From: Streptomyces sp. NBC_01775
Lineage (GTDB): Bacteria; Actinomycetota; Actinomycetes; Streptomycetales; Streptomycetaceae
DNA: 64,000 bases
Assembly: GCF_035917675.1 (NCBI RefSeq)
Contig: NZ_CP109104.1
Span: forward strand, 3,658,001 to 3,722,000
Reading direction: 5' to 3'
Position numbers and translations under genes: made by a program. The notes below the pieces were generated by a model, which saw only the letters and a program-made list of their open reading frames with translations, ran no database searches and was not told where the DNA came from. Below are positions 42,690 to 50,416 of the stretch, piece after piece. How positions within the stretch are numbered: the first letter of the stretch is position 1; the number at the start of each line of letters is the position of its first letter.

Positions 42690-43424
42690 ATGGCAGAACA
42701 ACGGTTCATGAGCATCGCGGCCGAACTGCGGGACCAGGTCTTGGCCGGCACGCTCGTCCCGGGCGACAAGCTCCCGACCATCAAGGAGTTGGCGGCTTCG
42801 TATCGTTGCGCTGGAGCGACCGCGCAGCGGGCTCTCGGACAGCTGGTGGTCGAAGGCGTGGTCCGGACTTCGCCGCGTGGGTCCTTCGTTGCCGATGAGG
42901 CCCCGGTCAGCCTGTCCCCGGCCGAACGGGCCGTGCTGGCGCGGCGGACCGGGAGCATACTGGCCGAAGGCGAGACGGCCGTGGTCACGGCAGCCGAGCT
43001 GGTGGTGCCGCCCCTGTACGTCTCCGAGATCTTCGACCTGGACCACGGCGACCAAGTGGTCAGGCGTGAGTACGTGGTCGGCCGCAGCAGGACGCGTTCC
43101 ATGCTCGCCGTCGACTGGTTTCCCGCACACTTCGCCGCCCAGGTGCCGGACCTGTTGAGCACCGCACCCGGAAAAGTGCGGGGCCTCCTCTCCAAAGTCC
43201 TGGAAACCGTCGGGCGCACTCCCACGTCCGCCCGGGACGACATGCACGCGCGCGAGGCGGACCAGCGCGAGGCCCATCACCTCGGCATCCCGCCCGGAGC
43301 ACCCACACTTGCCGGGGCACACAGGTGGAGCGACGCGGACGGCATGATCCTCTACGGCGAGTGGTGCCTGCCACCCAGGATGACCCTCTCCTACGAGACG
43401 GCCCCGGCCCCCGCCCAGGAGTGA
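42690..43424 (+). CDS. GntR/HutC-family transcriptional regulator
   Basis: This 244 aa regulator starts MAEQRFMSIAAELRDQVLAG. The winged helix-turn-helix is at about 5-70 (GDKLPTIKELAASYRCAGAT, VVEGVVRTSPRGSFV). The effector domain (UTRA-like) follows: FDLDHGDQVVRREYVVGRSR, LGIPPGAPTLAGAHRWSDAD and YGEWCLPPRMTLSYE. The third-base usage is somewhat less GC-biased than in neighbouring core genes, in keeping with an accessory origin. Upstream ACTAGGTYAC repeats are probable operators. A 44-bp stretch of its 3' part (43292-43335) is duplicated 1 kb downstream. Confidence 0.9.
   Translation: MAEQRFMSIAAELRDQVLAGTLVPGDKLPTIKELAASYRCAGATAQRALGQLVVEGVVRTSPRGSFVADEAPVSLSPAERAVLARRTGSILAEGETAVVTAAELVVPPLYVSEIFDLDHGDQVVRREYVVGRSRTRSMLAVDWFPAHFAAQVPDLLSTAPGKVRGLLSKVLETVGRTPTSARDDMHAREADQREAHHLGIPPGAPTLAGAHRWSDADGMILYGEWCLPPRMTLSYETAPAPAQE
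43292..43335. repeat. 44-bp direct repeat, copy 1 (3' part of the GntR gene)
   Basis: This stretch starts GCCCGGAGCACCCACACTTG and ends GTGGAGCGACG. It encodes PGAPTLAGAHRWSD of the GntR protein. It matches 44279-44322 at 42 of 44 positions in the same orientation, with two A/G differences. Confidence 0.95.
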
Positions 43425-43743
43425 GCCGCCTGCTGAGGTGGGGGCCCGGCAACGGAGGGGGTGGCCCTACAGGTGCTCGGGGGCGGGGTGATGTGGGTGA
43501 TCGCGATGAGTTCGAGCCGGGGCAGGGGCAGTGTGGGCAGCCACCCGCCGGTGGGCAGGTCGATGCGGCGTACTCCGCCGGCGCCGCCGTGGTCGGGCCC
43601 GTGACCCACGTCCGTGACGTCGACGCCCACCTCGGCCAGCTCGACGAGGTCCTGCGCGATGCGCTCGGCCGCAGCGATCACGTGGGCGGGCACCCGGTGG
43701 TAACCGCCGCGGTGTCGGGCGTGTACTCCCAGTGCCAGGTCAC
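43391..43743 (-). pseudogene. frameshifted partner of the DUF6247 gene (toxin-like small protein)
   Basis: Starting at GTG 43743, which overlaps the DUF6247 stop (GTGA), the frame reads VTWHWEYTPDTAAVTTG and then runs to a TGA at 43680. The adjacent frame continues with VPAHVIAAAERIAQDLVELA, EVGVDVTDVGHGPDHGGAGG, VRRIDLPTGGWLPTLPLPRL and ELIAITHITPPP. Together these make one continuous protein of the kind that follows DUF6247 genes in Streptomyces. One base appears to be missing near 43693-43700. It could be a real mutation or a sequencing error. The function of intact relatives is unknown; a toxin-like (RelE-type) role is only suggested by their size and pairing. The second frame ends at TAG 43391, overlapping the GntR 3' end. 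Confidence 0.65.
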
Positions 43744-44096
43744 GCGGAGGCGGCCTCGTTCTGCGCGGCCTGCTGGAGCGCGGACAGCTCTGCTGCCAGG
43801 GCCAGCGCCGTCTCCGCCGTGTCTGTGGCCTCAGACTGCCGGGCGAGGTCCTCCATCCGTCGCGCGATGCCCAACCGCTCGGCGGCCACGCGCTCGGCCC
43901 ACTGGCCCAGTACCTGCCGCATCGGCGCCGGGGACAGGAGGTCGCGGGCGCGGGCCTTCGCCACGGTCACCTCCCGGTCGAACTGGCTCAGGGCCTGTGG
44001 ACAGAGCTGGACCAAGGCCTCGCGCAGCGGGCCGATCGCGCAGGCGGGCTGAGGGATGCCGCGCGGGTTGCCGTGCTCGGCGGCTGCCTCGCGCAT
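43740..44096 (-). CDS. DUF6247 family protein
   Basis: This 118 aa mostly helical protein resembles DUF6247: IGPLREALVQLCPQALSQFD, APMRQVLGQWAERVAAERLG, and a closing helix ALALAAELSALQQAAQNEA. AGGAGGGG lies just before ATG 44096, a strong ribosome site. In Streptomyces, DUF6247 genes usually precede a small downstream gene with overlapping start, as here; the arrangement resembles an antitoxin followed by its toxin, but no function has been shown to my knowledge. Here the downstream partner is frameshifted. The pair lies between the two 44-bp repeats. Confidence 0.8.
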   Translation of the reverse strand: MREAAAEHGNPRGIPQPACAIGPLREALVQLCPQALSQFDREVTVAKARARDLLSPAPMRQVLGQWAERVAAERLGIARRMEDLARQSEATDTAETALALAAELSALQQAAQNEAASA

Positions 44097-44278
44097 GATC
44101 CCCTCCTGGTGGCCGGCCGACTCCGTTCAGCGTGGCCGCCCGGCCGCACGGGGCGGGAGAGAACGGTGTACCGCCAGGGCAAGCCGCGAGCGATGAAGCC
44201 CGGGAGGCTGGGGGCGTCGGCACACACCGGGCCACCGTCGGCCTCGGCCCACCACCCGCGAGCGCCCATGAGGGTCCG

Positions 44279-44322
44279 GCCCGGAGCGCCCACGCTTGCC
44301 GGGGCACACAGGTGGAGCGACG
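44279..44322. repeat. 44-bp direct repeat, copy 2 (GntR 3'-end echo)
   Basis: This is the second copy of the GntR-gene segment, 42 of 44 identical to 43292-43335 and in the same orientation, in a 279-base gap (44097-44375) that contains no gene. Its sides differ completely from copy 1. Confidence 0.95.
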
Positions 44323-44375
44323 AGGGGCTCCGCCGGGCGGACGGACCAGCGCTCGGATGACCCGGAGGAAGCGTC

Positions 44376-44690
44376 CTAGTCCGGGAGGACGAAGCCCTCG
44401 GGGGGTGAGCCCTCGACGAACAGCATGCTCACCGGGACCTTGCCCTCGCGTATCTCCCGGGCCCTCCGGTACTCGGGGGAGTCGTACCACTCCCGGATCC
44501 GGTCCATGTCGGGAAACTCGATCACGAGGAACCGGGAGGAGTCCCAGGCGCCTTCGACGGGCTCGGGCGTGGGGCCCGCGACCAGGTAGCGGCCACCGTG
44601 GCCGAGGATGGACTGCTGGGCCACGGGCGCATAGGCCAACCCTGCCTCCTCGTCGTGCACATCGGCGTTGACGATGACGTAAGCGGGCAT
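44376..44690 (-). CDS. DUF1330 domain protein
   Basis: This small ferredoxin-like-fold protein (104 aa) is from the DUF1330 family. Landmarks: MPAYVIVNADVHDE, GGRYLVAGPTPEPVEG, SSRFLVIEFPDMDRIREWYD and SPEYRRAREIREGK. ATG 44690 is the family start; the upstream in-frame codons to 44723 are not conserved. DUF1330 proteins are dimeric alpha/beta-barrel proteins with no settled activity. It is monocistronic, followed on the plus side by the hydroxyacid dehydrogenase gene in the same orientation. Confidence 0.88.
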   Translation of the reverse strand: MPAYVIVNADVHDEEAGLAYAPVAQQSILGHGGRYLVAGPTPEPVEGAWDSSRFLVIEFPDMDRIREWYDSPEYRRAREIREGKVPVSMLFVEGSPPEGFVLPD

Positions 44691-44792
44691 GGGGTTCCCC
44701 GTCTCTTTGGACACGGCGTGCACTTATGACACGGCAGAGACTATGGCACCTCTGGCACCCCTCAACTGAGCGTCGGCGAGGGCGAGTCCGGC

Positions 44793-45752
44793 TCACGGCA
44801 GGCGGCGGACCGGGGAGCCCAGGCGCCAGGCCTGGATGGCCTCGACCGCCTGGGTGTAGTACGTGCGGTAGTTGTCCTGGGTGACGTAGCCGAGGTGGGG
44901 GGTGGCCAGGAGGTTGGGGGCCGTGCGGAAGGGGTGGGCGGCGGGCAGGGGCTCGGTGTCGAAGACGTCGACCGCCGCGCCCGCGATCGTGCCCGCGCGC
45001 AGTGCCGTCAGGAGGGCGTCCTGGTCGACGATGGCGGCGCGGGAGGTGTTGACCAGGTACGCCGTCGGCTTCATCGCGGCCAGTTCCTCCACGCCCAGCA
45101 GGCCGCGGGTGCGGTCGCTCAGGGCGAGGTGGACGGAGACGAAGTCGGCGGTCTCCAGCAGCTCTTGGAGGGAGGCGGCACGCCGGGCACCGACCTCCTC
45201 GGCGCGCTCCTGGGTGAGGTTCTGGCTCCAGGCCAGCACCTCCATGCCGAAGGCGGGGGCGATGCGGGCCATGCGCCCGCCGAGCTTGCCGAGGCCGAGC
45301 AGGCCGAGGCGGCGGCCGTTCAGGTCGGTGCCGACGGTGCTCTGCCAGGGGCCGCCCTCGCGCAGCGCGCGGCTCTCCGTCACGAGGCCCCGGGCCAGCC
45401 CCAGCAGCAGGGCCCAGGTCAGCTCGACCGGCGGGGTCTGGGTGCTGGCCGTGCCGCACACGGTCACGCCGTGTGCCTCGGCGGCGGCGTAGTCGATCAC
45501 CGTGTTGCGCATGCCGGAGGCGACCAGCAGCTTGAGCCTCGGCAGGCGGGCGAAGAGCGAGGCGGGAAAGGCGAGGCGTTCCCTGAGCGTCACGGCGATG
45601 TCGAAGCCCGTGAGCAGCGCGGCGAGTTCGCCCTCGGAGGCGGGGTGCTCGGGGAAGCTGACGACCTCGACCTCGCCCGCGAGCGGGGACCAGTCGGCCA
45701 TCGTGGTCGCCACGGACTGGAAGTCGTCCAGGACGGCGCAGCGCAGTGTCAT
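44793..45752 (-). CDS. D-2-hydroxyacid dehydrogenase
   Basis: This NAD(P)-dependent dehydrogenase (319 aa) belongs to the D-lactate/phosphoglycerate/formate dehydrogenase family. The nucleotide-binding domain carries GRRLGLLGLGKLGGRMARIA. The catalytic triad is visible: Arg in LVNTSRAAIVDQ, Glu in VDVFDTEPLP, and His in LLATPHLGYVTQD. The start MTLRCAVLDDFQSVATTM is common in actinobacterial members of unknown specificity. GGAGAG precedes ATG 45752. It lies 82 bases downstream of the NCS1 permease stop on the same strand, so the two may be co-transcribed. Confidence 0.9.
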   Translation of the reverse strand: MTLRCAVLDDFQSVATTMADWSPLAGEVEVVSFPEHPASEGELAALLTGFDIAVTLRERLAFPASLFARLPRLKLLVASGMRNTVIDYAAAEAHGVTVCGTASTQTPPVELTWALLLGLARGLVTESRALREGGPWQSTVGTDLNGRRLGLLGLGKLGGRMARIAPAFGMEVLAWSQNLTQERAEEVGARRAASLQELLETADFVSVHLALSDRTRGLLGVEELAAMKPTAYLVNTSRAAIVDQDALLTALRAGTIAGAAVDVFDTEPLPAAHPFRTAPNLLATPHLGYVTQDNYRTYYTQAVEAIQAWRLGSPVRRLP

Positions 45753-45834
45753 GTCGGGGCTCTCCGTTCGTTCGTCGGCGCGGCTCCGGCGCACCGCGCG
45801 GCTCGTGCCGGGTACGTCGATCCTGCCGTACGTC

Positions 45835-47313
45835 CTACGGGGAGCCCTCGGCGTCGTCAGGTCCCGCTGAGCCCTCGACGCCGTCGGACCCCACCGGCGT
45901 GCGCTCCTGTGCGCGCACGCGTCCCCGCTGGCCCAGCGCCGTCACGGCGAAGCCGAGGGCGAGCGCGGCGAGGATGCCGAGGTTGGCGCCGGCCCAGGTG
46001 CCGGTACGGCCGCCGAGGCCGAGGGGGCCCAGCAGGTAGCCCTGCCAGGACAGCCAGTCGGCGCCGGAGTTGGTGACCAGGCCCCAGCCGAGCGCCGTGG
46101 CGCCCGCCAGCAGCGCGACCGGCGCCCACCGGACATCCCCGTAGCGCCCGCCGGGGCGGAAGAGGTCGGCGTCGTCGTAGGGGCGGGAGCGCAGCGCGAG
46201 GTCGGCCAGCACGATGCCGCACCAGGCGGCGATGGGCACGCCGAGCGTGGTGAGGAAGCCGGTGAAGGTGCCGAGGAAGTCGTCGGCGAAGAAGACGAGG
46301 GCGACCGTGCCCGCCGTCATCAAGGCGCCGTCGATCGCGGCGGCGGCGTAGCGCGGGACGCGGAGTCCGGCGGCCAGCAGCGCCAGCCCCGAGGAGTAGA
46401 TGTCGAGCACGGCTCCGCCCACCAGCCCGAGCACCGCCACCACCGCGAACGGCACGAGGAACCACAGCGGCAGCAGCGTCGTCAGCGCGCCGATGGGGTC
46501 GTCGGCGACGGCCTTGTTCAGGCCGGGCGAGGACCCGGCGAGCAGCAGCCCGAAGGCGAACAGGGCGACGGGCGCCGCCGAGGCGCCGAACGTGGTCCAG
46601 CCTGCGACGGCCGCTCCCCGGGTGCGGCGCGGCAGATAGCGCGAGTAGTCGGCCGCCGCGTTGACCCAGCCGAGGCCGAAGCCGGTCATCAGGAACACCA
46701 GCGCGCCGAGCACCTGCTGTACGGAGCCGCCCGGCGCGGAGGTGACCGCGTCCCAGCGGATCTCGTCCGCGACGAGGACGACGTAGCCGACGGTCAGCAC
46801 TCCCGTCACCACGGTGATCGCGGTCTGCAACCGCATGATCAGGTCGAACCCGAAGATCCCCGCGACCATGGTGAGCGCGGAGACGACGACCAGCGCCGTC
46901 ACCTTCGTCCCCGTGCCGCCGCCCCAGCCCAGCCGGTCGAAGACCGTGGCCGTCGCCAGCGTGGCCAAGGTCACCAGCACCGTCTCCCAGCCGACGGTCA
47001 GCACCCAGGAGACGGCGGACGGCAGCCGGTTGCCGCGTACGCCGAACGCGGCCCGGCTGAGCACCATCGTCGGCGCCGACCCGCGCTTCCCGGCCACGGC
47101 GATCAGCCCGCACAGCAGGAAGGAGAAGACGATCCCGACGGCACCGGCGGCCAGCGCCTGCCAGAAGGAGAGCCCGAACCCGAGCGTGAAGGAGCCGTAA
47201 CTCAGGCCCAGGACGGAGACGTTGGAGCCGAACCACGGCCAGAACAGCTGCGCGGGCCGCCCCTTGCGCTCGGCCTCGGTGATGACGTCGAGGCCGTTCT
47301 CCTCCACCGCCAT
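45835..47313 (-). CDS. NCS1-family cytosine/purine permease
   Basis: This is a nucleobase or related-substrate symporter (492 aa) with about twelve membrane segments. Family landmarks: FWPWFGSNVSVLGLSYGSFT, GLIAVAGKRGSAPTMVLSRA, FGVRGNRLPSAVSWVLTVGW, GFGLGWVNAAADYSRYLPR and VLDIYSSGLALLAAGLRV. The substrate might be cytosine, purines, allantoin or a vitamin-like compound; the surrounding genes do not decide it. ATG 47313 has a GGGGGAG ribosome site. It is followed on the same strand by the D-2-hydroxyacid dehydrogenase and preceded by the MocR regulator gene. Confidence 0.88.
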   Translation of the reverse strand: MAVEENGLDVITEAERKGRPAQLFWPWFGSNVSVLGLSYGSFTLGFGLSFWQALAAGAVGIVFSFLLCGLIAVAGKRGSAPTMVLSRAAFGVRGNRLPSAVSWVLTVGWETVLVTLATLATATVFDRLGWGGGTGTKVTALVVVSALTMVAGIFGFDLIMRLQTAITVVTGVLTVGYVVLVADEIRWDAVTSAPGGSVQQVLGALVFLMTGFGLGWVNAAADYSRYLPRRTRGAAVAGWTTFGASAAPVALFAFGLLLAGSSPGLNKAVADDPIGALTTLLPLWFLVPFAVVAVLGLVGGAVLDIYSSGLALLAAGLRVPRYAAAAIDGALMTAGTVALVFFADDFLGTFTGFLTTLGVPIAAWCGIVLADLALRSRPYDDADLFRPGGRYGDVRWAPVALLAGATALGWGLVTNSGADWLSWQGYLLGPLGLGGRTGTWAGANLGILAALALGFAVTALGQRGRVRAQERTPVGSDGVEGSAGPDDAEGSP

Positions 47314-47460
47314 GGCGCTCCCCCCACTCCCCCGCTCCCGGCTCCGCGAGGCCTCGACGACGGCCCCGCGCCCCGTCAAGATCGGCCCGACGGGGGCCGG
47401 CCGTCAAGGTGATTGTCGGCGACGGCGGTGGCTGTGACGGCGGCGGTCGGCGACCGGGCT

Positions 47461-49044
47461 TCACCCCGCTCCCGCGCCGCCGTCCGCCAGCGCGCCGCAC
47501 AGCGCTTCCAGGGCCGCCGGGTACGCGTGTTCGGCCGGGGCGCCGTAGCCGACGACCAGCGCGGGGCGCGGCACGGGGAGGGGCGGTGCCTGGGGGTGGC
47601 GGAAGTCGCTGAGGGCGTCCAGGGCCACGCCGCGCCGGCGCGCGGCGCTCAGCACGGCCGCCTCCTCGGCGCCGGGCGGGAGTTCGAGCACGGCGTGCAG
47701 TCCGGCGGCGATCCCGGTGGCCCGCACTCCGGGGGCGCGGGCGGCCAGCGTCGAGACCAGCCGGTCGCGGCGCTCCCGGTAGCGGGTCCGCATCGCGCGG
47801 ACGTGCCGGTCGTAGGCGCCGCGCTCCAGGAAGTCGGCGAGGGTGAGCTGGTCGAGGGCGCCGGTCGTCCACTCGGCGGGCGTCTTGGCCGCGAGCAACG
47901 CGTCCACGAGGTGGTCGGGCAGCACCATCCAGGCCAGTCGCAGCGCGGGGGCCAGGGCCTTGCTGGAGGTGCCGAGGTAGACGACCCGGTCCGGGTCGAG
48001 CCCCTGGAGGGCGCCGACGGGCTGGCGGTCGTAGCGGAACTCGCCGTCGTAGTCGTCCTCCAGGACGAGCCCGCCGGTGCGCGAGGCCCAGGTGACGACG
48101 GCCGCCCTGCGGTCGGGGTGCAGCGGGACGCCGGTGGGGTACTGGTGGCCGGGCGTCAGCAGGACGGCGCGTACGTCCGCGAGGTGCGCGGCGGCGGCGG
48201 GGACGGTGCCGTCCGAGACGTCCGGGTCGGTGGCGTCCGGGCCGGTGGCCTCCGGGCCGGTGGCCTCCAGGCAGGTGGTGCGGGCGCCGTGGCCGTCGAG
48301 CGGGAGGGGGTGGGTGCGCACCCCGGGCGCCTCCAACAGGTCACGGTGGAAGGAGAGGCCGTACTCCTCGACAGCCACGTCCCCGCCCAGTACCCGTGCC
48401 AGCAGGGCGAGGCCCTGGGAGAACCCCGCGCAGATCACGATGCGTTCCGGATCGGCCCGCACGCCGCGCGCCCGCGCGAGGTAATCGGCCAGGGCACGGC
48501 GCAGCTCGGTGGTGCCCCGGTGGTCGCCGTGCGCGAAGGCACGGGCCGGCGCGGTCGTCAGCGCGCGGCGGGCGGAGGTGAGCCACGCGGAGCGGGGGAA
48601 GGCGGACACGTCGGGCGCGCCGGTGCGCAGATCGTGGGCGGGACGCTGCTTCCAGCGCGCCTGGCCGGGGAGCTGGGGATGCGTATGGGGCCGGAGCCCG
48701 GGGCCGCGGGGCGGTGCGGGCTCCGCGCGGTGCGCGACGCGCGTCCCCGACCCCTGCTGGGCGGCCAGCCACCCCTCGGCGACGAGTTCGGCGTAGGCCC
48801 CGGCGACGGTGTTACGGGCCAGCCCGAGGTCGGCGGCGAGCGAGCGGGAGGAGGGCAGGCGCGTGCCCGGGGTGAGCCTGCCGGTGCGGATGGCGTCCCG
48901 TACAGCGTCCATGAGCGCGGTACGCGTCCCGTACGCCGCGCGCCCGCCCGCGCCGTCGGAGTCGCCCTCGCGCCCGGGGCCGCCGCCGCGCGCCCCGAGG
49001 TCGAGGTGGAGGTCGGCGCCGAAAGTGGCCCAAGAATCCGACAT
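47461..49044 (-). CDS. MocR/PdxR-type regulator (GntR domain fused to aminotransferase-like domain)
   Basis: In this 527 aa regulator a winged helix (about 40-105: YGTRTALMDAVRDAIRTGRL, LPSSRSLAADLGLARNTVAG) is joined to a fold-type I aminotransferase domain. The PLP-lysine site is in YLGTSSKALAPALRLAWMV. Other landmarks are APDVSAFPRSAW and LEDDYDGEFRYDRQPVGALQ. Such proteins sense PLP or amino compounds and commonly control the divergent gene. A short degenerate repeat (EATGPEATGPDATDPD) interrupts the middle. ATG 49044 leaves only 46 bases to the divergent carboxymuconolactone-decarboxylase-like gene. Confidence 0.9.
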   Translation of the reverse strand: MSDSWATFGADLHLDLGARGGGPGREGDSDGAGGRAAYGTRTALMDAVRDAIRTGRLTPGTRLPSSRSLAADLGLARNTVAGAYAELVAEGWLAAQQGSGTRVAHRAEPAPPRGPGLRPHTHPQLPGQARWKQRPAHDLRTGAPDVSAFPRSAWLTSARRALTTAPARAFAHGDHRGTTELRRALADYLARARGVRADPERIVICAGFSQGLALLARVLGGDVAVEEYGLSFHRDLLEAPGVRTHPLPLDGHGARTTCLEATGPEATGPDATDPDVSDGTVPAAAAHLADVRAVLLTPGHQYPTGVPLHPDRRAAVVTWASRTGGLVLEDDYDGEFRYDRQPVGALQGLDPDRVVYLGTSSKALAPALRLAWMVLPDHLVDALLAAKTPAEWTTGALDQLTLADFLERGAYDRHVRAMRTRYRERRDRLVSTLAARAPGVRATGIAAGLHAVLELPPGAEEAAVLSAARRRGVALDALSDFRHPQAPPLPVPRPALVVGYGAPAEHAYPAALEALCGALADGGAGAG

Positions 49045-49090
49045 GGAAATGGACCATACCCGTGCGCCAGTGCGCCGTAGAGTCGAGGGC

Positions 49091-49582
49091 ATGACGACGA
49101 CACCCCGTATGGAGATCTGGAAGATCGCGCCCGCCGTGGCCAAGGGCATGTACGCCTTCCAGAAGGCAGCCACCGAGCAGGGGCTGGACCCTGTCATCCA
49201 GGAGCTGGTCAAGATCCGCGCCTCGCAGCTCAACAAGTGCGCGTACTGCCTGGACATGCACCTCACCGACGCCCGCAAGAACGGCGAGGACCAGCTCAGG
49301 CTGGACCTGATCACCGCGTGGGAAGAGGCCGGGGACCTGTTCACCGAGCGGGAGCAGGCCGCGCTGGCGCTGACCGAGGCGGTCACCGTGCTGACGGACG
49401 GCCATGTGCCCGACGGGGTCTACCAGCGGGCCGCCACGCACTTCGACGAGAACGAGCTGGCCGCGCTCATCGCGCAGATCACCGCGATCAACGCCTGGAA
49501 CCGCTTCGCGGTGACCACGCGCGCCCTGCCGCAGACCTTGGTCGACCGCGAGAGCGGCGGCGAGGGCGGGACGGCCCGGTGA
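49091..49582 (+). CDS. carboxymuconolactone decarboxylase / AhpD-like protein
   Basis: This 163 aa all-helical protein has the AhpD-type redox motif CAYCLDMH (CxxCxxxH) in RASQLNKCAYCLDMHLTDAR, typical of peroxidase-type CMD-family members. The later helices include LFTEREQAALALTEAVTVLT and AALIAQITAINAWNRFAVTT. It likely acts in peroxide or thiol redox defence. Its stop overlaps the start of the PEP-mutase-like gene (GTGA), so the two are coupled. The MocR gene diverges 46 bases upstream and probably controls both. Confidence 0.9.
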   Translation: MTTTPRMEIWKIAPAVAKGMYAFQKAATEQGLDPVIQELVKIRASQLNKCAYCLDMHLTDARKNGEDQLRLDLITAWEEAGDLFTEREQAALALTEAVTVLTDGHVPDGVYQRAATHFDENELAALIAQITAINAWNRFAVTTRALPQTLVDRESGGEGGTAR

Positions 49583-50310
49583 CACGCGCCGCACGACTGC
49601 GGGAGCTGCACGCGGGCCGGGGGCCGGGCAACGCGCTCGTGCTGCCCGGCCCCTGGGACCCGGGCAGCGCGCTGATCTTCGCCGACGCGGGCTTCAGCGC
49701 GCTGGCCACCCCCAGCCACGGCGTCTCGGCCTGGCTGGGGTACGCCGACGGAGAGTGCCCGGCGGTGGAGATGTTCGCCGCCGTCACCCGGATCGTCCGG
49801 GCGGCCGACGCGCGCGAGGTGCCGGTGACGGCCGACATCGAGCGCGGCTACGGGCTGCCGCCGGTGGAGATCGCCGAGCGCCTGCTGGCCACCGGCGCGG
49901 TGGGCTGCAACCTGGAGGACACGGCGGACGGCGCCCTGGTGGAGCCCGCCCGCCAGGCGGACTTCCTCGCGGAGGTCCGCGCGGCGCTGGGGCCCGAGCC
50001 GTTCCTCAACGCGCGGGTGGACACGTATCTGCGGGGCGCCGCCGACCCGCTGGCCGAGGCGCTGGCCCGGGGCCGGGCCTACGTCGAGGCCGGCGCCGAC
50101 GGGATCTACCCGTTCGGCGCCCCGGTGGCCGACCTGCCGGTGCTGGCCCGCGAGTTGGGCGTCCCGGTCAACGCGATCGCCCTCCCCGACGGCCCGGCCC
50201 CGGCCGCCCTCTCGGCTGCGGGCGCCACCCGCATCACCTACGGCGGCGGCCTCGCCGCCCAGGCCCAAAGCGCGCTCCGGGCCCTCGCCCAGGAGATCCC
50301 GAAGCGGTAG
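49579..50310 (+). CDS. isocitrate lyase/phosphoenolpyruvate mutase superfamily protein
   Basis: This 243 aa TIM-barrel protein of the PEP mutase/isocitrate lyase superfamily begins MTRAARLRELHAGRGPGNAL. Landmarks: PGPWDPGSALIFADAGFSAL, PVTADIERGYG (metal-binding Asp), VGCNLEDTADGAL, FLNARVDTYLRGA and DGIYPFGAPV. This branch includes oxaloacetate decarboxylase-like and methylisocitrate-lyase-like enzymes; the active-site lid motif KRCGH is not seen, so a lyase of small C-C or C-P bonds is only a guess. GTG 49579 overlaps the previous stop. Confidence 0.88.
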   Translation: MTRAARLRELHAGRGPGNALVLPGPWDPGSALIFADAGFSALATPSHGVSAWLGYADGECPAVEMFAAVTRIVRAADAREVPVTADIERGYGLPPVEIAERLLATGAVGCNLEDTADGALVEPARQADFLAEVRAALGPEPFLNARVDTYLRGAADPLAEALARGRAYVEAGADGIYPFGAPVADLPVLARELGVPVNAIALPDGPAPAALSAAGATRITYGGGLAAQAQSALRALAQEIPKR

Positions 50311-50358
50311 CGCGCGGTCCGGGCTCACGCCCGGATTACGGAGGTGGTAGCGCCGCGC

Positions 50359-50416
50359 GTTCAGCGTGCGTCCCGGTCAGGGTGTGGCCCGTTCACAGTG
50401 CGTCCCGGTCGGGGTG
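50359..50416. repeat. 26-bp imperfect direct repeat at the 3' end of the XRE gene
   Basis: GTTCASNGTGCGTCCCGGTC plus RGGGTG occurs at 50359-50384 and 50391-50416 with three mismatches. The second copy spans the stop codon of the XRE regulator (50393-50395); the first is an echo just outside the gene. Confidence 0.8.
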
